Shown: piece by piece, positions 1 through 9,700 of the stretch | How positions within the stretch are numbered: the first letter of the stretch is position 1 | Layout: each line of letters opens with the position of its first letter | Source of the DNA: an uncultured bacterium | GTDB taxonomy: Bacteria; Bacillota_I; Bacilli_A; Erysipelotrichales; Erysipelotrichaceae | DNA: 36,063 bases | NCBI GenBank assembly: GCA_903919545.1 | Contig: CAIXIN010000091.1 | Coordinates: 1-36,063, forward strand | Direction of reading: 5' to 3' | Notes under the pieces: model-generated | The model's input: only the letters and a program-made list of their open reading frames with translations | The model's database searches: none | Told to the model about the DNA's origin: nothing | Program-made: the position numbers and the translations under genes

Positions 1-1170
1 AAAATGTATGATGCGTATAAAGCATCGTTTGATCGTATGGGTCTTAACTATAAGATCGTTACCGCAGATACAGGGGTTATGGGAGGTCTTCTCTCTGAAG
101 AATTCCAAGCTGTGACCGATATCGGTGAAGATCGCTTGGTTCTATGCGACACATGTGAATTCGCCTCCAACATCGAAGTCTCCCCTTGTGTGACCCACGA
201 TATCCCTTTAGAACCTTTTAAAGATTTAAGCGAACTATATACTCCTAACGTAGGTAAGATCAAAGATCTCGTTGAGAATTATCAGATCTCAGAAGATAAG
301 ATGACCAAATCAATGATCTATATGATCGATAAGACAGCAGTATTGGTCATGGTAAGAGCTGATGATGAGATCAATGAAGTCAAACTACAGAAGCTCTTCA
401 GTGCGACCGTAGTTGAACTCGCCAGTGCTGAAGTCGTAGAAAACTTAAGCCACGCTAAGATCGGTTATGCGGGTCCTATCGGGATCAACATCAAGATCGT
501 TGCGGATCATCGCATCAGATCCATGAGTAATTTCTTATTAGGCGCCAATAAAACAGATTATCATTTCCAAAACGTAAATGTGGATCGTGACTTCAAGGTC
601 ACTCAATACGCAGACATCAGAAACATCAAACCAAACGATGAATGTCCTAAATGCGGTGGTAAGATCTATTTCAACAATGGGATAGAAATCGGAAATACCT
701 TTAAATTAGGTGATAAATACTCCAAAGCTTTAGGACTAGAATATCTAGACGCAGACAATACGCTTCATCCTGTCATCATGGGTTCCTATGGGATAGGTCC
801 TGGTCGTTGTCTAGCAGCCATCGTTGAACAGAATCATGATGATTTCGGAATCTTATGGCCAAAGGCTCTAGCGCCTTATACCGTAGGCTTAGTCATCATT
901 AACACCAAGATCGAGCTTCAAAACACCACTGGTGAAGACCTTTATCAACAACTCCTTCAAGCAGGTGTCGATGTCTTACTCGATGATCGTGATGAAAGAG
1001 CTGGAGTCAAATTCAACGATATGGATCTGATTGGGATTCCTCTAAGAATCACCATTGGGAAAACCCTTGAACAAGGCAAAGTCGAAGTTAAATTCAGAAA
1101 TGAAAAAGAGATCCAATTGGTCGATCTCGATCAAGTGCTTCCCTTCGTAAAAACTTTCTTAAATAAGTAA
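1..1170 (+). CDS. proS: Proline--tRNA ligase, C-terminal part (5' end outside the window)
   Basis: Translation has ProRS features (CDTCEFASNIE, ...VIMGSYGIGPGRCLAAIVEQNHDDFGILWPKALAPY..., C-terminal anticodon-binding domain); frame is open to the left edge. Confidence 0.93.
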   Translation, partial: KMYDAYKASFDRMGLNYKIVTADTGVMGGLLSEEFQAVTDIGEDRLVLCDTCEFASNIEVSPCVTHDIPLEPFKDLSELYTPNVGKIKDLVENYQISEDKMTKSMIYMIDKTAVLVMVRADDEINEVKLQKLFSATVVELASAEVVENLSHAKIGYAGPIGINIKIVADHRIRSMSNFLLGANKTDYHFQNVNVDRDFKVTQYADIRNIKPNDECPKCGGKIYFNNGIEIGNTFKLGDKYSKALGLEYLDADNTLHPVIMGSYGIGPGRCLAAIVEQNHDDFGILWPKALAPYTVGLVIINTKIELQNTTGEDLYQQLLQAGVDVLLDDRDERAGVKFNDMDLIGIPLRITIGKTLEQGKVEVKFRNEKEIQLVDLDQVLPFVKTFLNK

Positions 1171-1197
1171 AAAGCTGATTCAAATGAATCACATCAA

Positions 1198-1230
1198 ACT
1201 GTCAACATCGAATGTTGACAGTTTTTTATT
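1198..1230 (+). terminator. Rho-independent terminator after proS
   Basis: CTGTCAACAT-CGA-ATGTTGACAG perfect 10-bp stem followed by TTTTTT. Confidence 0.9.
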
Positions 1231-1331
1231 GAAAGGATTATCTTAAATAGGCTGGATATTGTACAGTCATGACTTTAATCTTATATGAAAACTAAATAAC
1301 CTCAATACTAGATATTCTCTAGATGACTAAT

Positions 1332-2297
1332 TTATCCAAGGATAACTAAGGTCAGGTTGATGAGCAGTTCTTTATCTTTTGGATCGGAAGCTGCGATGAG
1401 AATAGCCAATGCTGCAAGTGTCTCATCATTGATTCTCTTGTTACCTATAATAAACAAAGCATTGTTTCTGTCTAGAAAATACAAGAAAATCGTTGATGCG
1501 ATTCGTTTGTTTCCATCGATGAAGCTATGATTCTTTGTGATCAAATAAAGCAGATTGGCTGCTTTTGATTCTAAAGTCGGATAAAGCTCCTTCCCATCGA
1601 ATGTTTGATAAATGGTGGATATACTTGAGTTAAAGGATTGATCACGTTCTTTAGCAAAATTATCACTTTTCCCAGAGAATTTGCTACGGTGAATGATATC
1701 CATACATTCACTGTAATTGATCTGATAAGTATCATGAATTCCTTCGGGTGTTTCAAATGTCCGATGATCATAATCATCTAAAATTGAAAGACCTCTATTG
1801 TAGGCTATCAAAAACTGAAGCAAATCATTACCGCTTAAAGTCAAATCACCATCGATTCTTCGATATGCATCAAGTAATTGAGTAATTTCCGACAGATTTG
1901 GGACTTCAAGTTTTTTGTTATTGATGCTATAACCTTTTCTTAAGTACTCTGAAAGTATTAAGTTGGCCCATCTTCTGAATTCAATACCTCTTTCGGACTT
2001 AACTCGATAACCCACGGATAAAATCATGTCGATACCATAATGTTCTACAATTCTTTGAACTTGTCGGTCACCTTCAAGTTGAACTGTCGCAAATTTTGCG
2101 ACAGTTGGAATATGCTTCAATTCTTCTTTCAATGCGTTATTAATATGTTTCCCTATGGTCTTTATATCTCTTTTAAATAAATCCGAGATTTGGTTTCGGT
2201 TTAGCCAGATCTCTTCCCCATCAAACTTAACATCTATAGAAACTTCACCATCGGTTGACTTGAAAATAATCACCTCATCATTTTCGAATTTCTTCAT
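1332..2297 (-). CDS. RhuM-family protein with C-terminal Fic/Doc domain
   Basis: N-terminal RhuM-like region (DGEEIWLNRNQISDLFKRDIKTIGKHINN, VQRIVEHYGIDMILSVGYRVKSERGIEFRRWA); C-terminal Fic/Doc motif HSFIDGNKR; RBS-like AGGAG upstream of ATG. Confidence 0.85.
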   Translation of the reverse strand: MKKFENDEVIIFKSTDGEVSIDVKFDGEEIWLNRNQISDLFKRDIKTIGKHINNALKEELKHIPTVAKFATVQLEGDRQVQRIVEHYGIDMILSVGYRVKSERGIEFRRWANLILSEYLRKGYSINNKKLEVPNLSEITQLLDAYRRIDGDLTLSGNDLLQFLIAYNRGLSILDDYDHRTFETPEGIHDTYQINYSECMDIIHRSKFSGKSDNFAKERDQSFNSSISTIYQTFDGKELYPTLESKAANLLYLITKNHSFIDGNKRIASTIFLYFLDRNNALFIIGNKRINDETLAALAILIAASDPKDKELLINLTLVILG

Positions 2298-2454
2298 ACT
2301 TAACTCCTAGTAAAATACTTATACAATCCAAACCAAAATTATCCTTAACCATACAAAATGAAAAACCTAGAATCAGTTGATAAGAATTTCTGAAATGTGC
2401 CGAAATATCGATTTGAAAGTTAAGGAAAGCTTTAAACCTCATCTCATGCAAAAT

Positions 2455-2484
2455 AAAAAGTCCACTTAATTCAGTGAGCTTTTT
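2455..2484. terminator. Hairpin with flanking A/T tracts (bidirectional terminator or mobile-element end)
   Basis: AAAAAGTCCACT-TAATTC-AGTGAGCTTTTT, 10 of 12 positions paired. Confidence 0.45.
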
Positions 2485-2609
2485 GATGCTATAGTGTGTT
2501 TTGACCTAACAAAGAACATTCGAAAGAAAACTAATAAACAAGTAAACTTATATTCAAAGCTGAACTAGGAACATTTTTACTTATTATCTCGTTTGATCCT
2601 TTTCAGAGG

Positions 2610-2638
2610 TTTCTTATAAATCCACTGCAGTACAATAG
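2610..2638. repeat. Short direct repeat, copy 1
   Basis: TTTCTTATAAATCCACT is identical to 18664-18680, with similarity continuing (GCAGTACAATAG versus TCAGTCCACTAT). Confidence 0.6.
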
Positions 2639-2666
2639 AATTCGTAAAATTTTACTAGGCTTAACT

Positions 2667-3011
2667 TTATTTACGTTTCTTTTCTTCTAGGATCTCTCTG
2701 ATGTTTTGAGGAATGACCCAATTCAATAGGACAAGGTATTCACAAACTAAGATAAACAAGATCGATCCCACAAAGATACTTATTTTAACTAAAGTACTTG
2801 GATCATAAGGCATCGTGATGAGCATCAAACTTATTGGCAAGGCATATATCCCTATCATTTGAAAGAGTTGAGCTTGATGAAGCCGTTTAGCGGCTATAGG
2901 ACTTAGTTTAGAGAAATCAACTATGTAGGTCTTTTCTGCCTCATCCATAAGATAGATGTTGCCTTTTTGATTTACCACATGTTTCCATGCGATTCTTTGT
3001 CTCATGTTCAT
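2667..3011 (-). CDS. Small membrane protein, two predicted TM segments
   Basis: ATGA overlap with upstream NuoE-like gene; hydrophobic stretches LFQMIGIYALPISLMLITM and ISIFVGSILFILVCEYLVLLNWV. Confidence 0.6.
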   Translation of the reverse strand: MNMRQRIAWKHVVNQKGNIYLMDEAEKTYIVDFSKLSPIAAKRLHQAQLFQMIGIYALPISLMLITMPYDPSTLVKISIFVGSILFILVCEYLVLLNWVIPQNIREILEEKKRK

Positions 3012-3463
3012 ATTTGTTTTCTTTCTTCCAAGATGGAGTTTAGTTTGAGTGTAAACGAAGGATTATCATCGATCTTATTATAGATCTTTTGATCTAAGAC
3101 TGCGTTAGGACCTAAAGAACATAATCCCATACATCCTGTGATTTCAAAATAGAGGATACCATCATCACTTGTACTTCCACTTTTGATGTTGATTAAAGCA
3201 CATAATGCATCTAGATGGTCTTGGTTTTCTTTATGACATGATCTACAAATCAACAAGCTATGTTTAGCCTTTGCTTTACCTTTGTTTAATGGAGCCCATC
3301 CTAAATGTGAGTTAAGTTCACTGTCACTTAATCCAAAGACTTCCTTAATGAACGCTAGTGCTTCTTCAGATACTGATCCATATTTTATTTTTAAGTTGAA
3401 GTGAACTCGTTTAGGAGAATGACCTTCGTCTTTCATCGATTGAATGATGTCTTTTAGATCCAT
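3008..3463 (-). CDS. NuoE-like / thioredoxin-like [2Fe-2S] domain protein
   Basis: GSTSDDGILYFEITGCMGLCSLGPNAVL resembles the NuoE C-terminal cluster motif; CRSC occupies the position of the first Cys pair. Start set at MDLKDIIQ (TGATATG after the permease stop); the ORF track extends to 3487. Confidence 0.7.
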   Translation of the reverse strand: MDLKDIIQSMKDEGHSPKRVHFNLKIKYGSVSEEALAFIKEVFGLSDSELNSHLGWAPLNKGKAKAKHSLLICRSCHKENQDHLDALCALINIKSGSTSDDGILYFEITGCMGLCSLGPNAVLDQKIYNKIDDNPSFTLKLNSILEERKQI

Positions 3464-3464
3464 A

Positions 3465-4184
3465 TCAGTCTCTTTTAAAGATCCCAATCAACTTCTCAGC
3501 ACAGACCACAGTCACGATCATCCAACAGGTATACGCAAACAAAGCTGTGGTATTGAGATCGAGTTTAGCGAGATACAATTGATAACCTAAACCTGGTTGG
3601 ACTTGACCCAATAGCTCCGCCATCACCCCTACTTTGAAACCTAAGGAAACCGCTGTTTGTGTGCTCTCAATCAAATGGGTCTTGATCAAAGGTAAGATGA
3701 CTTTAACCAATCTATGCATATAGTTTTCTGGAAAAAGCTGTCTTAAGTCATTGTATTCAGGGATCGTTGTTTCAATTGCTGTACTTAAATGACTATAAAG
3801 CACTGGGAATAGGATCAGTAAAGTAATAATACTGACTGTCATTTCTCTTGAGAACCAAATCAAAATGATCAAGATATAGGTAATATTAGGGATCGTTTTA
3901 CTAACTAAAATCAAAGGTCTAAACCATGGTTTTAGTTGTGGATAAGATTCTACCAATAAAGCCATCGTTAACGCAACAATCAAAGCGATCATGGTTCCTA
4001 TTAGGACCCTTAATAGAGAAGTCGCTAAACTGATATAGAGAACGGATGTTTGTAATTGTTGAAACATCAAAAAGAGGACAGATGAAAACGAAGGTAAAAT
4101 AATTGCCTTATGAACTAGCAAGGCTGCCCCTTCCCAAATTAATGCATAGAATAACCAGATACTTATTTTTTTCATCGAAGACAT
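3465..4184 (-). CDS. ABC transporter permease, SsuC/TauC type
   Basis: Multi-TM; SRE..VSIITLLILFPVLYSHLSTAIETTIPEYNDLRQLF and LGFKVGVMAELLGQVQPGLGYQLYLA resemble BPD_transp_1 permeases of the nitrate/sulfonate/taurine class. Confidence 0.85.
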   Translation of the reverse strand: MSSMKKISIWLFYALIWEGAALLVHKAIILPSFSSVLFLMFQQLQTSVLYISLATSLLRVLIGTMIALIVALTMALLVESYPQLKPWFRPLILVSKTIPNITYILIILIWFSREMTVSIITLLILFPVLYSHLSTAIETTIPEYNDLRQLFPENYMHRLVKVILPLIKTHLIESTQTAVSLGFKVGVMAELLGQVQPGLGYQLYLAKLDLNTTALFAYTCWMIVTVVCAEKLIGIFKRD

Positions 4185-4247
4185 TATACCTTATCTAGAG
4201 AACCAAAATAAAATGGACTCTTCAAATGAATGTAAGGATTATACAAT

Positions 4248-4523
4248 TTAGGCTTCTGTGAGTTGATCCAATCGTTGATTTCTAAAGTAAAGTATAAGAT
4301 CGATCCCAACCATAAAGAAGTTCAAGATATAGAAACCAATGACGTAGTTGATCTTTCCACTTAAAAGTTTAGATGTTATACCACAGGCGTATCCAAACAA
4401 GATCATACATAAGAAAAATAGACTCTTGCCTTTGGCTGTTTTTGCCTTGTAAGATTTGAGGATCGACATAGGCCAGGATACTCCAAAACTAAGCACCATA
4501 AAGACTTCAAACAATTCTGGCAT
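4248..4523 (-). CDS. PQ-loop / SemiSWEET-like small membrane protein
   Basis: MPELFEVFMVLSFGVSWPMSILKSYKAKTAKGKSLFFLCMILFGYACGITSKLL; PQ-loop-like. Start chosen at the second Met (ORF track start 4571 lies inside the GNAT gene). Confidence 0.65.
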   Translation of the reverse strand: MPELFEVFMVLSFGVSWPMSILKSYKAKTAKGKSLFFLCMILFGYACGITSKLLSGKINYVIGFYILNFFMVGIDLILYFRNQRLDQLTEA

Positions 4524-5076
4524 AATCGCCCCTTTCAAGAGACTCATTAAATCTCTTACGATCGATCTCATATCGATACTGATCTCTATTCTTTTGGCTT
4601 ATGTCTCGAGCTGGTCGAACTCCACTTTCAGTAGAAATAAGACTCATCCCTAGCTTTCTCATGAGCTGATAAGATTTATGATTCTCCGTATCACAAGTCG
4701 CTTCTATGGTATCGCATTTCAACACATTGAAACCAAAGGTCAATATTTCTAGTGCGGCTTGAAAAGCGTATCCTTTACCCCAATGAGCTCTATTTAAGAT
4801 CCATCCTATTTCAGCTTTAGTTCCTTTTAGGCTCAAAGAAACACCGCCAATCAATTGATTAGATTTTTTCTCAATGATCGCAAGACCATATTCATCTCGC
4901 GGTTCTTGAAGACTTTTAAAGATCGACAAAGCAATGAATTGTTTAGTTTCAAATAGTGTATTTGGACCCCAAAGCATGTATTTTAAAACATCCTCATCTG
5001 TCCCATAAGTATGGACCGCATCACAGTCAGTAAAAGTGTATTCACGTAAAATCAAGTCTTTAGAATGCAGTCTCAT
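4507..5076 (-). CDS. GNAT family N-acetyltransferase (RimJ/RimL-like)
   Basis: LRLHSKDLILREYTFTD..., EIGWILNRAHWGKGYAFQAALEILTFGFNVLKCDTIEATCDTENHKSYQLMRKLGM. Confidence 0.88.
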   Translation of the reverse strand: MRLHSKDLILREYTFTDCDAVHTYGTDEDVLKYMLWGPNTLFETKQFIALSIFKSLQEPRDEYGLAIIEKKSNQLIGGVSLSLKGTKAEIGWILNRAHWGKGYAFQAALEILTFGFNVLKCDTIEATCDTENHKSYQLMRKLGMSLISTESGVRPARDISQKNRDQYRYEIDRKRFNESLERGDYARIV

Positions 5077-5155
5077 ATTTACCTCATCTATTTATATGTC
5101 TATATCTATTATTGATTGAAATAAGAATGATTTTAAAAAGTAAATTTTCTTTAGT

Positions 5156-6799
5156 TTATGAGTGAAAAAGGCTTCCTTGTTCATTCATTCTTTTAAATAC
5201 AGCTACTACAGCAGGATCAAATTGAGCCCCAGAACATTTCTCAACTTCTATCATAGCTTCAGCATGACTAAGTACTTTCTTATAGGTTCTTTCATTGGTC
5301 ATGGCGTCAAATGAATCAGCCAGAGAAACAATTCTCGCCAGCAAAGGTATTTCTTTATTCTTTAATTTTCGTGGATAACCAGTCCCATCCCAACGCTCAT
5401 GATGACACAGAACAATCAATCCTACTTGAGAGAATTCACTGACTGAGACTAAAATCCGATAGCCCATTTCAGAATGTTTCTTAAGCAATTCAAATTCTTG
5501 ATTGGTAAGCGATGTATTACTGTTTAGAATCGATTCATCTATTCCAACTTTACCTATGTCATGCATAAGGCCAGCTAAACGAACTTGATTATTTTCTATG
5601 GTATTTAAGTTCATTTCTTGACCAATCCTATAACATAGATCACTTACTCTACGAGAGTGTTCAATTTCTCTAGGATTTTTCTCATAGAGTGTATTCATAA
5701 TCAGATTGATCATATTGCTCTTTGAACTGGTATGTTCAAAAAGCTTATTGGTATACATTTGATCCTCAGCCGATTTAAAGACAGACTCCATACTCTCCCC
5801 TTGTCTTGTTTTTGAACTTGTTCCAAAAGAAATAGAGATTAAACTGCCTTTCTTATTTAAATCCTCGATCATCTTTTTAATGCGTTCAATAATAATATTG
5901 ACTTCCAACATCTGTGTATTTGGCAAGATAACAACAAATTCATCGCCTCCTAATCGCGCAATAATCTCATCAGCTCTACAGCACTTCTTAATCACTTGAG
6001 CTGCTTCAATGAGAATCTTATCACCATGAAGATGACCAAAAGAATCATTGATCAATTTCAATCCATTCACATCACCCATTAGAATAGTCAAAGGATAATT
6101 ACGAGCTGTGTCTAAACGAACCAACTCTTGTTCGTAAAATCTACGATTATATAAACCAGTAAGTGGATCATGATAACTTATATATTGTATTTCTTCTTCC
6201 TTTTTTACCCGTTCTGAGATGTCTATCAGTACGATTTTAAATGTCATTGGTTCAACATCTTTTATCGCTGAAATTTCTAAATGACCCCAAAATGAAAAAC
6301 CATCCGATCTCATCATTTGAGCTTCCATCTCTACAGGAACCAAGGCATTTATAGAATCTTTCAGTTTACTAAAGTATTCATTTTGAGATTCCTTTTTAAT
6401 AAACCTAGAAAACCCATTTCTCAAGAGTTTATTCCTTTGAGTTAATAAGAGAGTACAAAACGTAAGATTGGTTTCTATTATGATTCCTTTTTCAGATAAT
6501 ACGACATATCCCACAGGAGCAAATTCATAAAGATCAAAGTACTTTGATTTTGTTTCTTCAAGCTGATTGGAAACTCGAGTAAGTTCATTGTTTTGCATCT
6601 CAAGTTCAATTTGATGAACATGAAGTTCATGAATGACTGAGATGATCTCATGAGGTTTCATTTTACTAATGTGTTCAACATCAATAAATTCATCAAGACT
6701 TAATTGTTTTTCAGCATTTGCACGAACAGATTCCTGTTTTTTCAAAGATGTTTTTATCGTTTCTTCATTCTTTGTCAACAGAGTACTATTTTTCTTCAT
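5156..6799 (-). CDS. PAS-GGDEF-HD-GYP cyclic-di-GMP signalling protein
   Basis: RLGGDEFVVILPN (GGDEF); HDIGKVGIDESIL and HHERWDGTGYP (HD-GYP); PAS region FAPVGYVVLSEKGIIIETN. Confidence 0.93.
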   Translation of the reverse strand: MKKNSTLLTKNEETIKTSLKKQESVRANAEKQLSLDEFIDVEHISKMKPHEIISVIHELHVHQIELEMQNNELTRVSNQLEETKSKYFDLYEFAPVGYVVLSEKGIIIETNLTFCTLLLTQRNKLLRNGFSRFIKKESQNEYFSKLKDSINALVPVEMEAQMMRSDGFSFWGHLEISAIKDVEPMTFKIVLIDISERVKKEEEIQYISYHDPLTGLYNRRFYEQELVRLDTARNYPLTILMGDVNGLKLINDSFGHLHGDKILIEAAQVIKKCCRADEIIARLGGDEFVVILPNTQMLEVNIIIERIKKMIEDLNKKGSLISISFGTSSKTRQGESMESVFKSAEDQMYTNKLFEHTSSKSNMINLIMNTLYEKNPREIEHSRRVSDLCYRIGQEMNLNTIENNQVRLAGLMHDIGKVGIDESILNSNTSLTNQEFELLKKHSEMGYRILVSVSEFSQVGLIVLCHHERWDGTGYPRKLKNKEIPLLARIVSLADSFDAMTNERTYKKVLSHAEAMIEVEKCSGAQFDPAVVAVFKRMNEQGSLFHS

Positions 6800-9700
6800 T
6801 AGGATTGCCTTTTACAGTTTCCAGTTCAAACAATTTCCTAGATAAAAGTTCCGCTTTCTTGCGATCTCGAACATCTCGTATATTACATTGAATTAGTTTA
6901 CGACTAGAGATTTCGAGGTGATTAAAAGTAAATTCCACAGCAATCAATTCATTTTTTGTACTTTCAAGTTCAAATTCAATATCCTGTATGTTTTTCTTTT
7001 TTTGCATTTCACTGAATTTATTCTTGTTTGGAATAATATCCTTAAAAAATCCAATATCCCAGATTTCTTTCTCTAAAAACTGTATTTCAGAATACCCTAG
7101 TAATTTGATTAAGAATGGGTTCACTTTTAGTATTTTTCCACTGGTCTTATCTAAAATAAGAATACCTTCATGTGTAGTCTCAAACAATGTACGATAACTA
7201 AATTCAGAAACCGCTAATAAATCATTGGTGTATTTAGCTTCGCTGATATCTAAGAAAGAGATAACGGTACCTTCAATGACATTATCTATCGTTCGATATG
7301 GTTGAATGATCATACTAAACCATTTTCCTTCGAGAGTTTGAACTTCGATGGTTTTCGGCACTAAGGTTTCTAGAACAGTTTTTACATCGTGGGTCAATTG
7401 ATTGTAATTCAGTAAATTGGTTACGATATGGGAAATAGGACGTCCTAAGTCACTTGCGATTAGATTGACGATCTTATCTGCTTTGGGGGTAAATCTTAAG
7501 ATTTTTTGCTGAAGATCTAAGAAAACAGTAGCAATATTTGTTCCTGCAAGAAGATTGTTCATATCATTGTTGACCTGTGATAAGTCATGAAGTTTAATTT
7601 GTAGCTCAGAATTTACCGTTGAGAGTTCTTCATTGATCGATTGTAATTCCTCTTTAGAAGTTTCCAGTTCTTCATTCGTCGATTGAAGCTCCTCATTAAC
7701 AGATTGCATCTCTTCATTCGATGACTTAAGTTCTTCATTTGAAGTTTCTAACTCTTCATTAGAAGTTTGAAGATAGTCTTCTTTAATTTTAAGCTCTATC
7801 TTTAGTTGCTGAAGTTGTTTGTCTATATCAACAGGTAAATTAACTTTTGTAGATTCTTGTGTATCAACGGTATCTTGTTCCTTTTGATTATCCAACAAAA
7901 TGATAAATAAAGGATTATCGTATTCAGAGGTCAACCCTTTCATGATGACCTTAATGGTTAGATTTACTTTGGTAAAGTGACCATTGGTTTTTACGTTGAC
8001 ATCTTCAACTCTAATGGTTTCTCTATTTTCAACGGCTTGATGAAACGCATTAGATAATTCACGTTTCAGACCTTCTCTCGCCATTTTTAAGACATTGTTG
8101 ATTCCGCTTTCACCTGGATTCAATTCTAAATATAAGCCAGAATGTCCATGTAAGTATAGAATATCTCCTTTTTCATTAACGAGAATACCTATAATGGCAC
8201 TTTCTTTTAAGATGGCTTGTTCAGCAAGATCTTTTAATGAATACTTTACTTGCTTGCTACTGTCTACTGTTTGTTTAGTCATAACAAAATCGACCTCCCT
8301 AGTACTTGGTACTAATTGAGTAAAAGTTTTTGAAATTAAACTTACCTTTTTCTGATATATTTTTATCTTATGTTCAAATATTTTAAACAACTCATCATAT
8401 TCACCTATTGTTTCAGAAGTACCTAAGAATAGAAAACCTTTTTCATTCAAAGCATAATGAAACATTGGAATAATCTTATTTTGGAGCTCTTTATCAAGAT
8501 AAATCATAAGATTTCTACAAGAAATTAAGTCTAGATGAGAAAAAGGCGGATCCTTTATGATGGATTGTTCAGAGAAGACGAGCATTTCGCGTATGGTTTC
8601 ATTGATTTGATAGGTGTCTGCACCTACTCTCAAGGTGAAGAACCTTTCTAAACGTTCAGCAGATACATCTTGAGCGATGCTTCTAGAAAAGATACCAGTT
8701 CTAGCGACCGCTATCGCTTTACTATCAATATCTGTTGCAAAAAGCTGTATGTTAAAGTTTTTCTGTAACCTTTCTATTCTTTCTTGAATCAATATGGCGA
8801 TAGAATATGCTTCTTCACCTGTTGAACAACCAGCACACCAGATACGTATATTGGAACCAGTAGGTTTATTCTCAAACAAGTTAGGAATTATGATTTCTTC
8901 GAGCTTCGAAAATGTCTCTTTATCTCTAAAGAAAGATGTAACTCCAATAAGAAAATCCGCAAACAAACATTTTATTTCATTAGGATTTTGTTGTAAGAAT
9001 TGGACATAATCTGGAAGTGATTCAATTTGATTGACAGCTAGTCTACGTTGAATACGGCGATTGATGGTATTGGGTTTATATTTAGAAAAATCATGACCCG
9101 TTTGATTTCTTATAAGAACGAAAATCTTCTTAAGTGAAGTTTCTTCTTTGAGTATATTTGATTGTTCATACTTAAAATCATAGTCATTGGCATGGGTTAG
9201 ATACGCAATAATTTGTTTTCCCATATCTGCAGGAAGCAATTGATAATCTACTAACCCAGTTGCAATCGCATTAAGAGGCATTCCGTCATACTCAGTGGAC
9301 TGAGGGGGTTGAACGATAGCCATACCACCTTCACCTTTAATGGCTCTTAATCCTAAGGTACCATCACTTCCAGTTCCTGAAAGTATTACACAGATGGCTT
9401 TCTCATGTTGATCATTGGCTAAAGATCTAAAGAAAAAGTCAATAGGCATATTTGTGCCTCTAGAAGTAAAGATTTCAAACAGTTGAAGATATCCGTTTAA
9501 GAAAGACATATTACGATTAGGTGGAATAATATACACACAGTTGGGTTCTACTTTCATTCCATCTGTAACTTCAACCACTTCCATTTTTGTATACCTTTTA
9601 ATGATCTCAGCTAAAATACTTTTATGATCAGGGGCTAAATGTTGAATCAAAACGAAAGCTAAATTAACAGAATTTTGATTTGGAATTCCAGAAAAAAACG

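Noticed and set aside
48-263. 71-aa minus-strand ORF inside proS
   Set aside because: Antisense to a conserved coding region, no recognisable features; a by-product of open frames.
1571-1777. 68-aa minus-strand ORF inside RhuM-Fic
   Set aside because: Same strand but alternative frame inside a well-supported gene.
4456-4653. 65-aa plus-strand ORF over PQ-loop/GNAT overlap
   Set aside because: Antisense; both minus-strand genes have family-like sequence.
7606-7773. Regular repeats considered as CRISPR
   Set aside because: 21-bp period encodes an in-frame coiled coil inside CheBR; no spacer/repeat structure.
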